From: Parapedobacter tibetensis | Lineage (GTDB): Bacteria; Bacteroidota; Bacteroidia; Sphingobacteriales; Sphingobacteriaceae | Length of the DNA stretch: 64,000 nucleotides | Direction: 5' to 3' | Assembly (NCBI RefSeq): GCF_024704835.1 | Contig: NZ_JAMXBE010000008.1 | Span: 1 to 64,000 of the forward strand | In this document: positions 17,599-25,828 of the stretch, in pieces | Layout: each line of letters starts with the position of its first letter | Position numbering within the stretch: the first letter of the stretch is position 1 | Program-made: the position numbers and the translations under genes | Notes under the pieces: generated by a model | What the model saw: the letters and a program-made list of their open reading frames with translations, nothing else | Told to the model about the DNA's origin: nothing | Database searches by the model: none

Positions 17599-17786
17599 AT
17601 ACACCTCCTTTGACGAAGATAACGATAATATATAGCACAACTTTGCAAGGTTATAGGTTTTGAGAGCTATTACCTCATTACTATTCCATGCAGGACGATT
17701 GGTTTTGTCAAAACTATAATTAGAGAAGGTTTTGTTAGTTAAAAAAATAATCGATCTTTCACTACAGAAATAAATCCGTCAAATCT

Positions 17787-17794
17787 TATTTTTG
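17787..17794 (+). promoter_or_regulatory. Candidate -7 element of the VOC gene at 17832
   Basis: TATTTTTG fits the Bacteroidota -7 consensus TAnnTTTG and lies 37 bp before the ATG at 17832. No clear TTTG -33 element is seen, so confidence is limited. Confidence 0.35.
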
Positions 17795-17831
17795 TTGGAA
17801 CGAACTACCAAAATAACATAAAGATAGCAAT

Positions 17832-18197
17832 ATGAAACAGAATAATACCATTACACATATCGAGATCCCGGCCCCTGACCTCATGAAAGCCATTGCTTTT
17901 TATACGTCAGTGTTCAATTGGAAAATTGAGATGATTGCAGAAAACAGTTACGCATTTTTCATGATAGGCGACACCAATACTGGTGGGGGGCTTGATGCAT
18001 CCCTGAAACCTGCTCCGGAAAAATGCGGCCCACAGATTATCGTAGACGTTAATGACATTGAACAGACATTAGATCGAATTAAGGCGGCAGGCGGGTCAAT
18101 TACAATTGAAAAAACCAGAATTGAAGGCGAGCATGGATTCTACGCGGCTTTTCAAGACGCTAACGGCAATCATCTACAGATTCATTGCAACCAATAA
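17832..18197 (+). CDS. VOC-family protein (glyoxalase-like)
   Basis: A 121-residue single-module VOC protein. ITHIEIPAPDLMKAIAFYTSVFNW is the start of the module, with a candidate metal-ligand His-x-Glu; QIIVDVNDIEQTLDRI is the central strand-helix; and GFYAAFQDANGNHLQIHCN is the C-terminal strand. Similar Bacteroidota proteins are small cytoplasmic glyoxalase-like proteins of unknown substrate. Another VOC gene is at 448 and an exported one at 26833; they do not look like recent copies of each other. Confidence 0.85.
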   Translation: MKQNNTITHIEIPAPDLMKAIAFYTSVFNWKIEMIAENSYAFFMIGDTNTGGGLDASLKPAPEKCGPQIIVDVNDIEQTLDRIKAAGGSITIEKTRIEGEHGFYAAFQDANGNHLQIHCNQ

Positions 18198-18234
18198 AAT
18201 TCCTGGGAAATGGAATATAAATCCAACCCCTTCC

Positions 18235-18590
18235 GTTAGACATGACGATTCTGTTTTATTCTTCCTTAGTGCAATGGCCGCGAATCGATCCGGATAGTCC
18301 ATAGCTACTTGCCAAGTACCGAAACCTCCGATGATACCTATGACATAAATTCTGGTGATATTAATACGATACTTGGAAGTCAGGTCTAGATAAAGGGAAT
18401 CAAACTAGTTTTCTGAAGTCCAGTATTTGTCTGCTGGGCATTGCGGGGATGCAACAATAAAAGGATATTCTTGTCCTTGTTCGATATAAAAAGGTATACC
18501 ATAGGTTTTGAGGCCAGCTAAATCACCAAAGGGAAACGTTTCTCTTGCACCGAGTAGTCCGTTGGAAGATATAGGAGATAAGGATAGTTT
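18235..18590 (-). pseudogene. Alpha/beta-hydrolase (esterase/PHB-depolymerase-like), degenerate
   Basis: Minus-strand sequence reads LAGLKTYGIPFYIEQGQEYPFIVASPQCPADKYWTSEN, an in-frame TAG where Trp is expected, then FDSLYLDLTSKYRINITRIYVIGIIGGFGTWQVAMDYPDRFAAIA. This is the mid-section of an esterase of the phospholipase/carboxylesterase type. The nucleophile elbow, normally G-x-S-x-G-G, reads GIIGG, so the serine is lost along with one codon. The oxyanion (HGAG) region upstream and the acid/His part downstream are not found. It is a clear pseudogene with several independent lesions. The flanks 18198-18234 and 18591-18825 contain no supported gene. Confidence 0.7.
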
Positions 18591-18825
18591 GCGCTAGGCT
18601 TTGAATTTCCTGAATATTCCACCTGTTAATGATTGCAAGCTTGTAGCAGGTGGTTTTCTGTTCACAAATAAAGCATGCATTAACCTTAAATTTCGACATA
18701 TACCACTGATAGTTGTTAAATAACAACAATAAATAGCGTAATTACAACTAATAGTGCTTGTTTTTTTACTGATTCTGGAAATGAATCTAAATATCTTTGC
18801 AGTGTCAAAACAAAGAGATAGTACT

Positions 18826-19800
18826 ATGTTAAATACTAAAATGATCGGCAATAAAATTGCCGAAGCACGAAAGAAAACAAATATTTCCCAAGCCCAGCTT
18901 GCTCAGCGTCTATTCATCAGTTCACAGGCCGTCGGAAAATGGGAGCGCGGAGAATCAATGCCAGACATCACTACTTTTAACCGTCTCGCGGAAATTCTGG
19001 GTGTTGACCTTAACTATTTTTCAGAAAGCTTCCAATCTGCAGCCACTGAAACGACACCCGTTGAGCCTTTGGTTAAACCATCCGATGAATTGCCATCCGG
19101 AAAGCAGGAGAAAAAACTTAAATGGGATATGTCACGCGGAAACTGGGTGGACGCTGACTTTTCCGAGTTGAAAAACCTGCATGAAAAATTCAGTTCATCC
19201 AACATGCAGCGTTGCAAGTTTATCGGTTCCGATTTGTCGGGACTTCTTCTAAAAAGCAATAATGTTGATAGCTGTGACTTTTCAGGTTCCGACATCAGCA
19301 GCAGCCACATTCAAGGCTCCAACTTAGTCAACAATCTATTTAAGGACTGTTCACTAAAAGAAACTGAATTTTCAGGAAGCAATATCGACAGATGCGATTT
19401 CTCCAGCGCCAATTTTACCGGAACCGAATTTTCAAAAAGCTATGCTAAAGACTGCGATTTTACCGGTGCCGATTTTACCGGAGCAGTTGTTAAATCTGGT
19501 GGCTTCGAGAAAAGCACCATGGCAGATGTAGTTTGGAATCGCACCTCTTTCAATGCCACGTATATTGCCGATATCGTTTTCGATAGTACAGTGGAGGACT
19601 GTTCTTTTGAAAACTGCTCCTTTAAAAAGGTGACATTCCAAAATGCAACGCTTATCAACGTGTTCTTTAAGAACACGAGTTTGAAACGAATCCGGTTTAT
19701 AGACTGTCAAGCAGATCGGATGACTTACGAATTCCTGAAACAAGGGAATGCAGATTTAACTGGTATCTCTTTGTTAACACCAAAAGGAGGAAACGAATAA
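18826..19800 (+). CDS. XRE-type regulator fused to pentapeptide repeats
   Basis: 324 residues from the ATG at 18826. The N-terminal HTH is textbook XRE (KIAEARKKTNISQAQLAQRLFISSQAVGKWERGESMPD, residues 6-43). A linker of about 50 residues leads to a long run of degenerate pentapeptide repeats with Phe/Leu at the centre (CDFSGSDISSS; DFSSANFTGTEFS; DFTGADFTGAVV; CSFENCSFKKVTFQNATL) up to about residue 300. Such repeats fold into a right-handed quadrilateral helix. Its stop overlaps the ATG of the ABC ATPase gene (TAATG), so it is translationally coupled to the exporter and is the obvious candidate for its regulator. Confidence 0.85.
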   Translation: MLNTKMIGNKIAEARKKTNISQAQLAQRLFISSQAVGKWERGESMPDITTFNRLAEILGVDLNYFSESFQSAATETTPVEPLVKPSDELPSGKQEKKLKWDMSRGNWVDADFSELKNLHEKFSSSNMQRCKFIGSDLSGLLLKSNNVDSCDFSGSDISSSHIQGSNLVNNLFKDCSLKETEFSGSNIDRCDFSSANFTGTEFSKSYAKDCDFTGADFTGAVVKSGGFEKSTMADVVWNRTSFNATYIADIVFDSTVEDCSFENCSFKKVTFQNATLINVFFKNTSLKRIRFIDCQADRMTYEFLKQGNADLTGISLLTPKGGNE

Positions 19801-20567
19801 TGTTACAAAATGAAATTGCCATTTCGGTACAAGGATTGAAAAAATCATATAAAAACATCCCTGTGTTGACAGGAGTAGATTTTCAGGTAAAAGCAGGCAG
19901 TATTTTCGCCCTGCTCGGCTCCAACGGTGCAGGCAAGACAACGATTGTCAAAATCCTCACCACGCTGCTGAAACAAGACGAGGGAAGTGCCTTCGTAAAC
20001 AACTTCGATATTGCGTCTAACCCCGGCAATGTACGGCAGTCGATCAGCCTGACAGGGCAATTTGCAGCCGTGGACGAGGTTTTGACCGGACGGGAAAACC
20101 TTGTTATGATTGCCAAGCTGCGGCATCTTAGCAATCCGCATCAGGTCGCGGACGATTTGCTTAAACGCCTCGGTTTGACCGATGCCGCCGACCGCAGGGC
20201 GTCGACTTATTCGGGAGGTATGCGCCGTAGGCTCGACATCGCCATGAGCCTTGTGGGAAAACCGCAGCTCATTTTCTTAGACGAACCGACAACCGGGCTT
20301 GACCCCGAGGCACGTATTGAAGTTTGGAAGATTGTCAAAGAGCTTGCTGGTAACGGCACGACGGTATTCCTAACCACCCAGTATCTGGAGGAGGCTGAAC
20401 AACTCGCCGATAGAATTGCTATTGTTCATAAGGGTAGGATTATCGTGAGCGGCACGCTTGCGGAGCTGAAAAAACTGTTCCCGCCCGCAAAAGTGGAATA
20501 TATTGAAAAACAGCCGACTTTGGAGGAGATATTTCTTGCAATCATCGGCAAAAAGGAGGAAAACTAA
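19800..20567 (+). CDS. ABC exporter ATP-binding protein, DrrA-type
   Basis: A 255-residue ATPase with Walker A GSNGAGKTT, a Q-loop (LTGQFAAVDEVLTG), the signature YSGGMRRRLDIAMSL, Walker B LIFLDEPTTGLDPEAR and the switch His region (LTTQYLEEAEQLADR). The Q-loop and YLEEAE motifs are typical of the daunorubicin-resistance (DrrA) subgroup. It is shorter than usual DrrA proteins (about 300-330), with a trimmed C-terminal domain. Base composition rises in GC relative to the preceding AT-rich stretch. It sits between the XRE/pentapeptide gene (1-bp overlap) and the permease gene (0-bp gap). Drug or natural-product export is the likely role. Confidence 0.9.
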   Translation: MLQNEIAISVQGLKKSYKNIPVLTGVDFQVKAGSIFALLGSNGAGKTTIVKILTTLLKQDEGSAFVNNFDIASNPGNVRQSISLTGQFAAVDEVLTGRENLVMIAKLRHLSNPHQVADDLLKRLGLTDAADRRASTYSGGMRRRLDIAMSLVGKPQLIFLDEPTTGLDPEARIEVWKIVKELAGNGTTVFLTTQYLEEAEQLADRIAIVHKGRIIVSGTLAELKKLFPPAKVEYIEKQPTLEEIFLAIIGKKEEN

Positions 20568-21335
20568 ATGGAAACGATAAAGAACTATTTTTTCAGGGAT
20601 ATGGGTGTTATGCTTGGACGTTCCATGCGCCATATTCTTCGCAGCATGGACACCATCATCACGGTTACCATCACGCCAATTGCGATGATGCTGCTGTTCG
20701 TATATGTATTTGGCGGCGCCATCCAAACCGACATGGATAACTATGTAAATTATCTGCTGCCCGGTATACTGTTGATTGCAATTGCAACCGGTATATCTTA
20801 TACGGCTTACCGCTTGTTTATAGATATGCAACAGGGCATATTAGAGCGGTTCCACTCCATGCCGATTGCACGCTCCACTGTACTGTGGGGCCATGTGCTG
20901 ACCTCGCTGGTATCAAATGCTATTTCAGTTGTCGTTATCATTCTTGTAGCGTTGATCATGGGCTTTCGCTCGTCGGCGGATATACTGTCATGGGTTGCTG
21001 TGGCTGGTATACTTGCGCTCTTCACACTAGCTTTGACCTGGATCGCTGTGATTGCCGGGTTGTCTGCAAAATCGGTGGACGGTGCAAGCGCCTTTTCCTA
21101 TCCCATTATCTTCCTGCCGTTTATCAGCTCGGCGTTTGTGCCTACCGAGTCCATGCCGGCACCTGTTCGCGCCTTTGCCGAGAATCAGCCGGTGACCTCG
21201 ATCGTGGAGACCATCCGTGCGCTACTTTCAAATCAGCCGGTAGGCAATGAAATATGGGTTGCTCTTGCATGGTGCATCGGAATTATGCTCGTGGCTTATA
21301 TCTTCGCGATGAGAGCGTATAAAAAACGGGGGTAA
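20568..21335 (+). CDS. ABC-2 type permease, DrrB-type
   Basis: A 255-residue membrane protein of the ABC-2 family with six hydrophobic segments (about residues 30-50, 58-80, 108-132, 140-162, 172-190, 228-248). ILRSMDTIITVTITPIAMMLLFVYVFGGAI, and ERFHSMPIARSTVLWGHV after the second helix, are characteristic of DrrB/NodJ-like permeases. It follows the ATPase gene directly and ends 5 bp before the stop of the convergent glucokinase gene. With the ATPase it should form a homodimeric-pair exporter for an amphipathic drug or secondary metabolite. Confidence 0.9.
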   Translation: METIKNYFFRDMGVMLGRSMRHILRSMDTIITVTITPIAMMLLFVYVFGGAIQTDMDNYVNYLLPGILLIAIATGISYTAYRLFIDMQQGILERFHSMPIARSTVLWGHVLTSLVSNAISVVVIILVALIMGFRSSADILSWVAVAGILALFTLALTWIAVIAGLSAKSVDGASAFSYPIIFLPFISSAFVPTESMPAPVRAFAENQPVTSIVETIRALLSNQPVGNEIWVALAWCIGIMLVAYIFAMRAYKKRG

Positions 21336-21340
21336 GAGAA

Positions 21341-22378
21341 TTAATATTGTCCATAAGCGCCATAGTAGGCAGCCCCGATGAGCGCAGCCTTGCTATTCAG
21401 TATGACCTTTATGGACACATTCTGTAGCAGCTCCGTCATCCGGGAATTTTGGATAAATTGTTGACGGAACAGGTCTTTGCGCAATAATGGGTAAATCCTG
21501 GGTGGTATACCTCCGCCCAATATGAGTCCACCCATAGCCTTATGCTTCAGCACCAAGCTCGTGGCCTCACGCGCCATGTAGCTTACGAACAACTCCATGG
21601 CCGTGATACAGGTAATGTCCAGCTGACGTATGGCCGCATGGCTGATCACAGCGGCCGGGTTGCTGTTATTCTTGAAATTTTCCATTAGCCAGGCGGGTTC
21701 TTTATTGCCCTTTACATCGCGTAGGAAACGGTAAATCCGGTAAATGCCGGGACCGGACACCAAGTGTTCCCAACTGATCATGTCGCTTGTCTCTTTTAGG
21801 TAAGCCCACAACTCCAGATCAAACTCCGTTCTGGGTGCAAAATCGCTATGTCCGCCTTCCGTGGCAAATGGCCTATAGGCCTCACCATCCCAGAAAAGGC
21901 CTGCCTCGCCTAAGCCTGTGCCAGGGGCCAGAATAGCCATATTGCCCAATGTATCCGCTCCATTGTCAACTATAGGGACTATGTCTTCTGAGGTCAAGCC
22001 GGCCATGCCATAGGCCGTGGCCTCCAGATCATTGATAATAACAACGCGGCCAATGCCCAGATCTCGCTCTAAAAGGCTGGCATCGAGTTCCCACGACAAA
22101 TTTGTCAGCTTCACCTTATTGTCCAGAACAGGGCCAGCAACGCCGATGGATAATATGGAGGGGGCTTGCATGTCATCATTCCAAAACTTTTTTACAAGCT
22201 CTTCAAATGTGACATGTGCCTCGGATGGAAAGGTGGCTTCGCGCAAAAGCGAAAGCCTCTCCCCCTGTACCTCAAACAAACCCAAGCTGGTCTTAGTGCC
22301 GCCAATGTCGGCAGCCAAGATCTGCTGCTTTTGAATAGCCCTTTTCCCTTTTTTTGGCAAATACAGTAAATATGACAT
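21341..22378 (-). CDS. glk: Glucokinase
   Basis: A 345-residue ATP-dependent hexokinase of the bacterial glucokinase family. The phosphate-1 motif is AADIGGTKTSLGLFE. The substrate loop with the catalytic Asp is in VIINDLEATAYG. LAPGTGLGEAGLFWDGEAYRPFATEGGHSDFAP contains the glucose-contacting EGGH, and GGLILGGGIPPRIYP is the adenosine motif. It phosphorylates glucose to glucose-6-phosphate in the cytoplasm. The ATG at 22378 begins a short 15-residue N-terminal extension before the fold. It is convergent with the ABC exporter genes and downstream of the sulfatase on the same strand. Confidence 0.92.
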   Translation of the reverse strand: MSYLLYLPKKGKRAIQKQQILAADIGGTKTSLGLFEVQGERLSLLREATFPSEAHVTFEELVKKFWNDDMQAPSILSIGVAGPVLDNKVKLTNLSWELDASLLERDLGIGRVVIINDLEATAYGMAGLTSEDIVPIVDNGADTLGNMAILAPGTGLGEAGLFWDGEAYRPFATEGGHSDFAPRTEFDLELWAYLKETSDMISWEHLVSGPGIYRIYRFLRDVKGNKEPAWLMENFKNNSNPAAVISHAAIRQLDITCITAMELFVSYMAREATSLVLKHKAMGGLILGGGIPPRIYPLLRKDLFRQQFIQNSRMTELLQNVSIKVILNSKAALIGAAYYGAYGQY

Positions 22379-22541
22379 GGTTTCTTTATTTCAAAATAAG
22401 TTGTCCGTCTGAATTGTAACGACAAAATAAGAAAAAGGACGTTGTTGAACGAATTGGACTGCAAACAATTAATTAAATCGGAGTTCATTGTGTTGAAAAT
22501 CAAGCAAACGATTGACTTCCATTATGCGAAGGGACTGAACC

Positions 22542-22559
22542 TTGGGGTGCATACCCCAA
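22542..22559. promoter_or_regulatory. Palindrome upstream of glucokinase
   Basis: TTGGGGT-GCAT-ACCCCAA is a perfect 7-bp inverted repeat, 164 bp upstream of the glucokinase start and downstream of the sulfatase. The whole sequence is an 18-bp palindrome, as the GCAT loop is nearly self-complementary. There is no T-tract, so an operator is more likely than a terminator. Confidence 0.35.
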
Positions 22560-22661
22560 CATAGCGCGGAAATAATTTCACCAAGATTGGCATATTTCTT
22601 TTTAATGGAATTGTCCAAAATGCCAGAGGACTCCGGAGGGGTCATGCATAAAGCATTCTTT

Positions 22662-22688
22662 ACCCCAATTAGCTTCTCTAATGGGGGT
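22662..22688 (-). terminator. Hairpin just after the sulfatase gene
   Basis: ACCCC-A-ATTAG pairs with CTAAT-G-GGGGT around a 5-nt loop: 10 pairs with one A/G mismatch. It starts 36 bp past the sulfatase stop on the minus strand. No T-run follows, so it may be a 3' stabilising hairpin or a factor-dependent terminator. Confidence 0.35.
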
Positions 22689-22723
22689 CAGCTTTACGTT
22701 TGTATACTTTTATAAACAAGTTG

Positions 22724-24313
22724 TTACCGAGGTTTGGCGCCCACTTCATCGGCCCAAACCGTATATTCCTGTTTCATTTTTTCAACCAGGGCTGGATGCT
22801 TGTCGCTCAGGTCATTCAATTCGACCGGGTCATCGGTCAGGTCGTACAGTTCGCACCGCCCATCGGGAAACCCACCTACCAGCTTCCAATCCCCTTGGCG
22901 CATGGCCCATTTGCCCAAATGTTCCCAGTAAAGCGTACGCTGCCCGACACCACTGCGTGAAAAGGCGGGCAATAAGGAGGCACCCCTCAATGGGGTGATT
23001 TCCTGCCCACGATATTGATGTGGATAATCCGTCCTGGCGACGGCGACACAGGTTGCCATCACATCCACGATATGGCCTACGGCATCGGTAAACCTTCCCG
23101 GCCGCTGAATGCCTTTCGGCCAATGGGCAACAAAGGGGGTGATGATCCCTCCCTCCTGCGTCCAGGCTTTGTACTTCCGATAAGGTGTATTCGAAACATT
23201 GGCCCAGGGTTCTTCATATGCCAAATACGAACCCCGATACCCCACGTTTACACCTTGCTGGTGCAACTTGCGCCCATCGATGTTTTCAGCGGAGCCCCCG
23301 TTGTCCGAAAGAAACAGGATTAATGTATTTTCCAGCTTTCCCTGTCGTTCCAAGGTGGCTATAAGTTTACCAATTCCTTGGTCCATGCGATCTATCATCG
23401 CCGCATAAACCGCCATACGGTCTGTCCAATCTTGCTGATCAGGCAGCGAGTCCCATGCGGGGATATCCGGAGGCCTTGGGGAAAGCGGGTGGCGGTCATC
23501 GATGATTCCTAGCCGTTTCATCCGCTCGTACCGTTGCCGCCTAACTTCGTCCCAACCGCCGTCATACACGTCCTCATAGCGTTCGATATCCTCCTCCAGT
23601 GCGTGGAGTGGCCAATGGGGCGTCGTATAGGCCAGGTACAGGAAAAATGGTTTATCCCCATCGGTCTGCTCGTGGTTTTCGATAAACGTGATTGCCGTAT
23701 CGGTGAGTGCATCGGTCATGTAAAAACCCTCGGCTGGCGGGAACCAGGGGTCATCGTCATAGACCATGCACCGCATGCGGGGTTCCTCCACCAGCTCGAA
23801 ATAGCTACTGGCTCCGCTAATCAACCCAAAATAACGGTCGAATCCACGCTGGCGGGGCCAGTGTTCAGGCCGCTCCCCAACATGCCATTTTCCAGACATA
23901 TAAGTTTTATATCCTGCTTGCTTCAGCACTTCGGCTACGGTGACGCTTTGTTGGTTCAAATAGCCTTGGTACGGCCCAGGTTGCGGAGCGCTCCCGGCAT
24001 AACTCACCATCGCCCCCATGCCTGCCTCATGCGGATATACGCCGGTCAATAGGGATGCTCTCGTCGGGCAGCATCTTGCCGCATTGTAAAACGAACGGAA
24101 CCGCAGCCCATTAGCGGCCAACTGATCCAGGTTAGGCGTGGATACTTCTCCTCCATAACATGCGATATCGGAATAACCCATATCATCTGCTAGAATGACC
24201 ACGATATTCGGCCGTTCATCGCCTTTCTCCTGACCGAAGACCGCCCCAACCAACGGGGATGCCGCGATACTTACCAGAGCGTAAGCAATTAATCTATTTT
24301 GTCTGATTTCCAT
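22724..24313 (-). CDS. Arylsulfatase (Cys-type, S1 family)
   Basis: A 529-residue exported sulfatase. After a signal peptide (residues 1-27) come PNIVVILADDMGYSD (metal-binding Asp-Asp) and the modification motif CCPTR. This is a C-x-P-T-R variant in which Cys81 would become formylglycine, so an anaerobic sulfatase-maturating enzyme is needed; none is in this window. GKWHVGE, FLYLAYTTPHWPLHA and LFLSDNGGSAEN supply the other metal and sulfate ligands. It removes sulfate esters from a small molecule or glycan in the periplasm. The substrate cannot be read. A short open fragment ends 2 bp before its ATG. Confidence 0.92.
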   Translation of the reverse strand: MEIRQNRLIAYALVSIAASPLVGAVFGQEKGDERPNIVVILADDMGYSDIACYGGEVSTPNLDQLAANGLRFRSFYNAARCCPTRASLLTGVYPHEAGMGAMVSYAGSAPQPGPYQGYLNQQSVTVAEVLKQAGYKTYMSGKWHVGERPEHWPRQRGFDRYFGLISGASSYFELVEEPRMRCMVYDDDPWFPPAEGFYMTDALTDTAITFIENHEQTDGDKPFFLYLAYTTPHWPLHALEEDIERYEDVYDGGWDEVRRQRYERMKRLGIIDDRHPLSPRPPDIPAWDSLPDQQDWTDRMAVYAAMIDRMDQGIGKLIATLERQGKLENTLILFLSDNGGSAENIDGRKLHQQGVNVGYRGSYLAYEEPWANVSNTPYRKYKAWTQEGGIITPFVAHWPKGIQRPGRFTDAVGHIVDVMATCVAVARTDYPHQYRGQEITPLRGASLLPAFSRSGVGQRTLYWEHLGKWAMRQGDWKLVGGFPDGRCELYDLTDDPVELNDLSDKHPALVEKMKQEYTVWADEVGAKPR

Positions 24314-24315
24314 AT

Positions 24316-24513
24316 TCAGTCATTAATTTCGGTAAGCGGCGGAAGATTTTGCTCAGCCTCGGATATCCAACATTGTGGGGCATCACCGTCTCTCATTTTC
24401 TGTACCGGCGCAATTTCATCTATTGAAACCATATCGATCAGCTTAATTGTTGTAGCGCTATAAATACAAGCGGAGTTTTTAAATCCAAAATCGGCCAGAT
24501 GAATCGTATCCAA
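24316..24513 (-). pseudogene. Open fragment abutting the sulfatase gene
   Basis: A 65-codon frame begins at a TTG straight after an in-frame TAA, has no ATG near its start, and ends in a TGA 2 bp before the sulfatase ATG. The translation (MDTIHLADFGFKNSACIYSA ... SEAEQNLPPLTEIND) has ordinary protein composition but no recognisable domain. The tight stop-start spacing is what an upstream operon gene would show, so this is probably the 3' end of a gene whose body has been deleted. The stretch 24514-24646 holds nothing I can support. Confidence 0.3.
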
Positions 24514-24646
24514 GCATTACGACGTTATGAACACGTCCATCGACCCAAAGGTATTAAAAGAAAATACAATTCCCCGTATGAACAAACGTTAACAAAGCAT
24601 ACAACCGTAACTAGTATACTATTGAAGGTTAATGCGGGTTCTCGTC

Positions 24647-25561
24647 TTAATTAAACGATTGTCGAAACTCAAGAGGCGAAAGGTCGGTTTTGCTTTTAAA
24701 CAGTTTGCTGAACGACTGCGAATGCTCAAAACCTAATTCATAAGCGATTTCGCTTACGGATAGGCTGGTCGTTGATAATTTTTCTTTCGCTTTTTCAATC
24801 AGTTTGTTGTGTATATGCTGTTGCGTGGTTTGTCCCGTCAATGCTTTTAGTAAGCTACCCAAATAGTTGGGTGACACATTTAGTAACCCTGCAATATATT
24901 GAACAGCAGGCAAGCCTTTATCTATCAAATTATCACTATTAAAGCAATCATTAAGAATATTTTCCAATCTTTCCAGTATTTGATGGCTGCTCTTTTTTCG
25001 TGTAATGAATTGTCGCTGATAAAACCGTTCACCATAATTAAGTAGCAACTCTATTTGGGCAATGATAATATTCTGGCTGAATAGGTCTATATTGGATTGG
25101 TATTCACGTTCGATATTTTGCAGAATATCAACGATTATTTTTTCTTCTTTGTCTGAAAGAAACAGGGCTTCATTGACTGCATACTCAAAAAAATCGTAGG
25201 ATTTAATGTTTTTAGCCAAAGAAGTATTCCACAAAAAGTCGGGATGAATCAATAATAACCATCCTGTTGGCTCTGTCTCAGCATCCTGATTGATTTCTAA
25301 ACTTAAAAATTGAAGTGGTGCTATAAAAGTCAGAACACCAGAATCAAAATCGTATTGTTGCTGCCCATAATTGAATTTCGCATTGATATTTCGCTTTAAG
25401 CCAACCGAATAAAAATTCTGGATCCATTTCAGCTCACTGTCATCAACGGGATAAGAGACTTTGCTGTAATCGATCAGACTAATCAACGGATGTTCCGGCT
25501 TTGAAAGATTACAAAGAGTATGAAATTCGGAAATAGAATTAAAGTGAACTGTATTTTTCAT
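24647..25561 (-). CDS. AraC-family transcriptional regulator
   Basis: 304 residues. The N-terminal 180 form a cupin-like sensor (LTFIAPLQFLSLEINQ; GWLLLIHPDFLWNT is a common motif in this Bacteroidota subgroup). The C-terminal 110 residues are the AraC HTH pair: PAVQYIAGLLNVSPNYLGSLLKALTGQTTQQHIH and LSVSEIAYELGFEHSQSFSKLFKSKTDLSPLEFR. It is the last gene of a probable three-gene operon with the SDR and Atu4866-domain genes, 18 bp after the latter. This subgroup often sits beside an SDR gene it controls. Confidence 0.88.
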   Translation of the reverse strand: MKNTVHFNSISEFHTLCNLSKPEHPLISLIDYSKVSYPVDDSELKWIQNFYSVGLKRNINAKFNYGQQQYDFDSGVLTFIAPLQFLSLEINQDAETEPTGWLLLIHPDFLWNTSLAKNIKSYDFFEYAVNEALFLSDKEEKIIVDILQNIEREYQSNIDLFSQNIIIAQIELLLNYGERFYQRQFITRKKSSHQILERLENILNDCFNSDNLIDKGLPAVQYIAGLLNVSPNYLGSLLKALTGQTTQQHIHNKLIEKAKEKLSTTSLSVSEIAYELGFEHSQSFSKLFKSKTDLSPLEFRQSFN

Positions 25562-25579
25562 TTATGCTAATTTAGAAAG

Positions 25580-25828
25580 TTATTTCTCTTTATACAAAAT
25601 CATTCCCGCGTGATAAAGTATGTCGTCTTTGAATTCTCCATCTGCCGTAAATCCTGTATCGTCTTTGTAGTCAATATGATTTCTGGGAATAGTATAACTA
25701 ACTGCCTTGATAAGCACTTTTTTGCTTCCTCTGGCTTCATCATAACGAAAATTCGGCAGTAATTGGTGTCGGATGTATCCGTCTATAGTGAGGACTAAAA
25801 CGCCGTAAAAAGTGTGTAGCTTTTCCAT
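25580..25828 (-). CDS. Atu4866-domain protein
   Basis: 82 residues. DGYIRHQLLPNFRYDEARG, then HIDYKDDTGFTADGEFKDDILYHAGMILYKEK, is the signature of the small Atu4866-like beta-barrel family (about 80 residues, function unknown). The first ten residues (MEKLHTFYGV) differ from the family norm. The ATG lies inside the end of the SDR gene, overlapping it by 34 bp in another frame. Either the two genes are translationally coupled, or an earlier rearrangement fused the SDR stop into this gene's start. It is part of the SDR-Atu4866-AraC operon. Confidence 0.75.
   Translation of the reverse strand: MEKLHTFYGVLVLTIDGYIRHQLLPNFRYDEARGSKKVLIKAVSYTIPRNHIDYKDDTGFTADGEFKDDILYHAGMILYKEK

Noticed and set aside
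18523-18729. Minus-strand 68-codon frame
   Set aside because: It overlaps the 5' side of the dead hydrolase in a wrong frame and shows no domain or start signal.
19800-21335. Specific assignment as daunorubicin resistance genes
   Set aside because: Only the subfamily can be read; the substrate of this exporter is unknown, so drrA/drrB symbols were not given.
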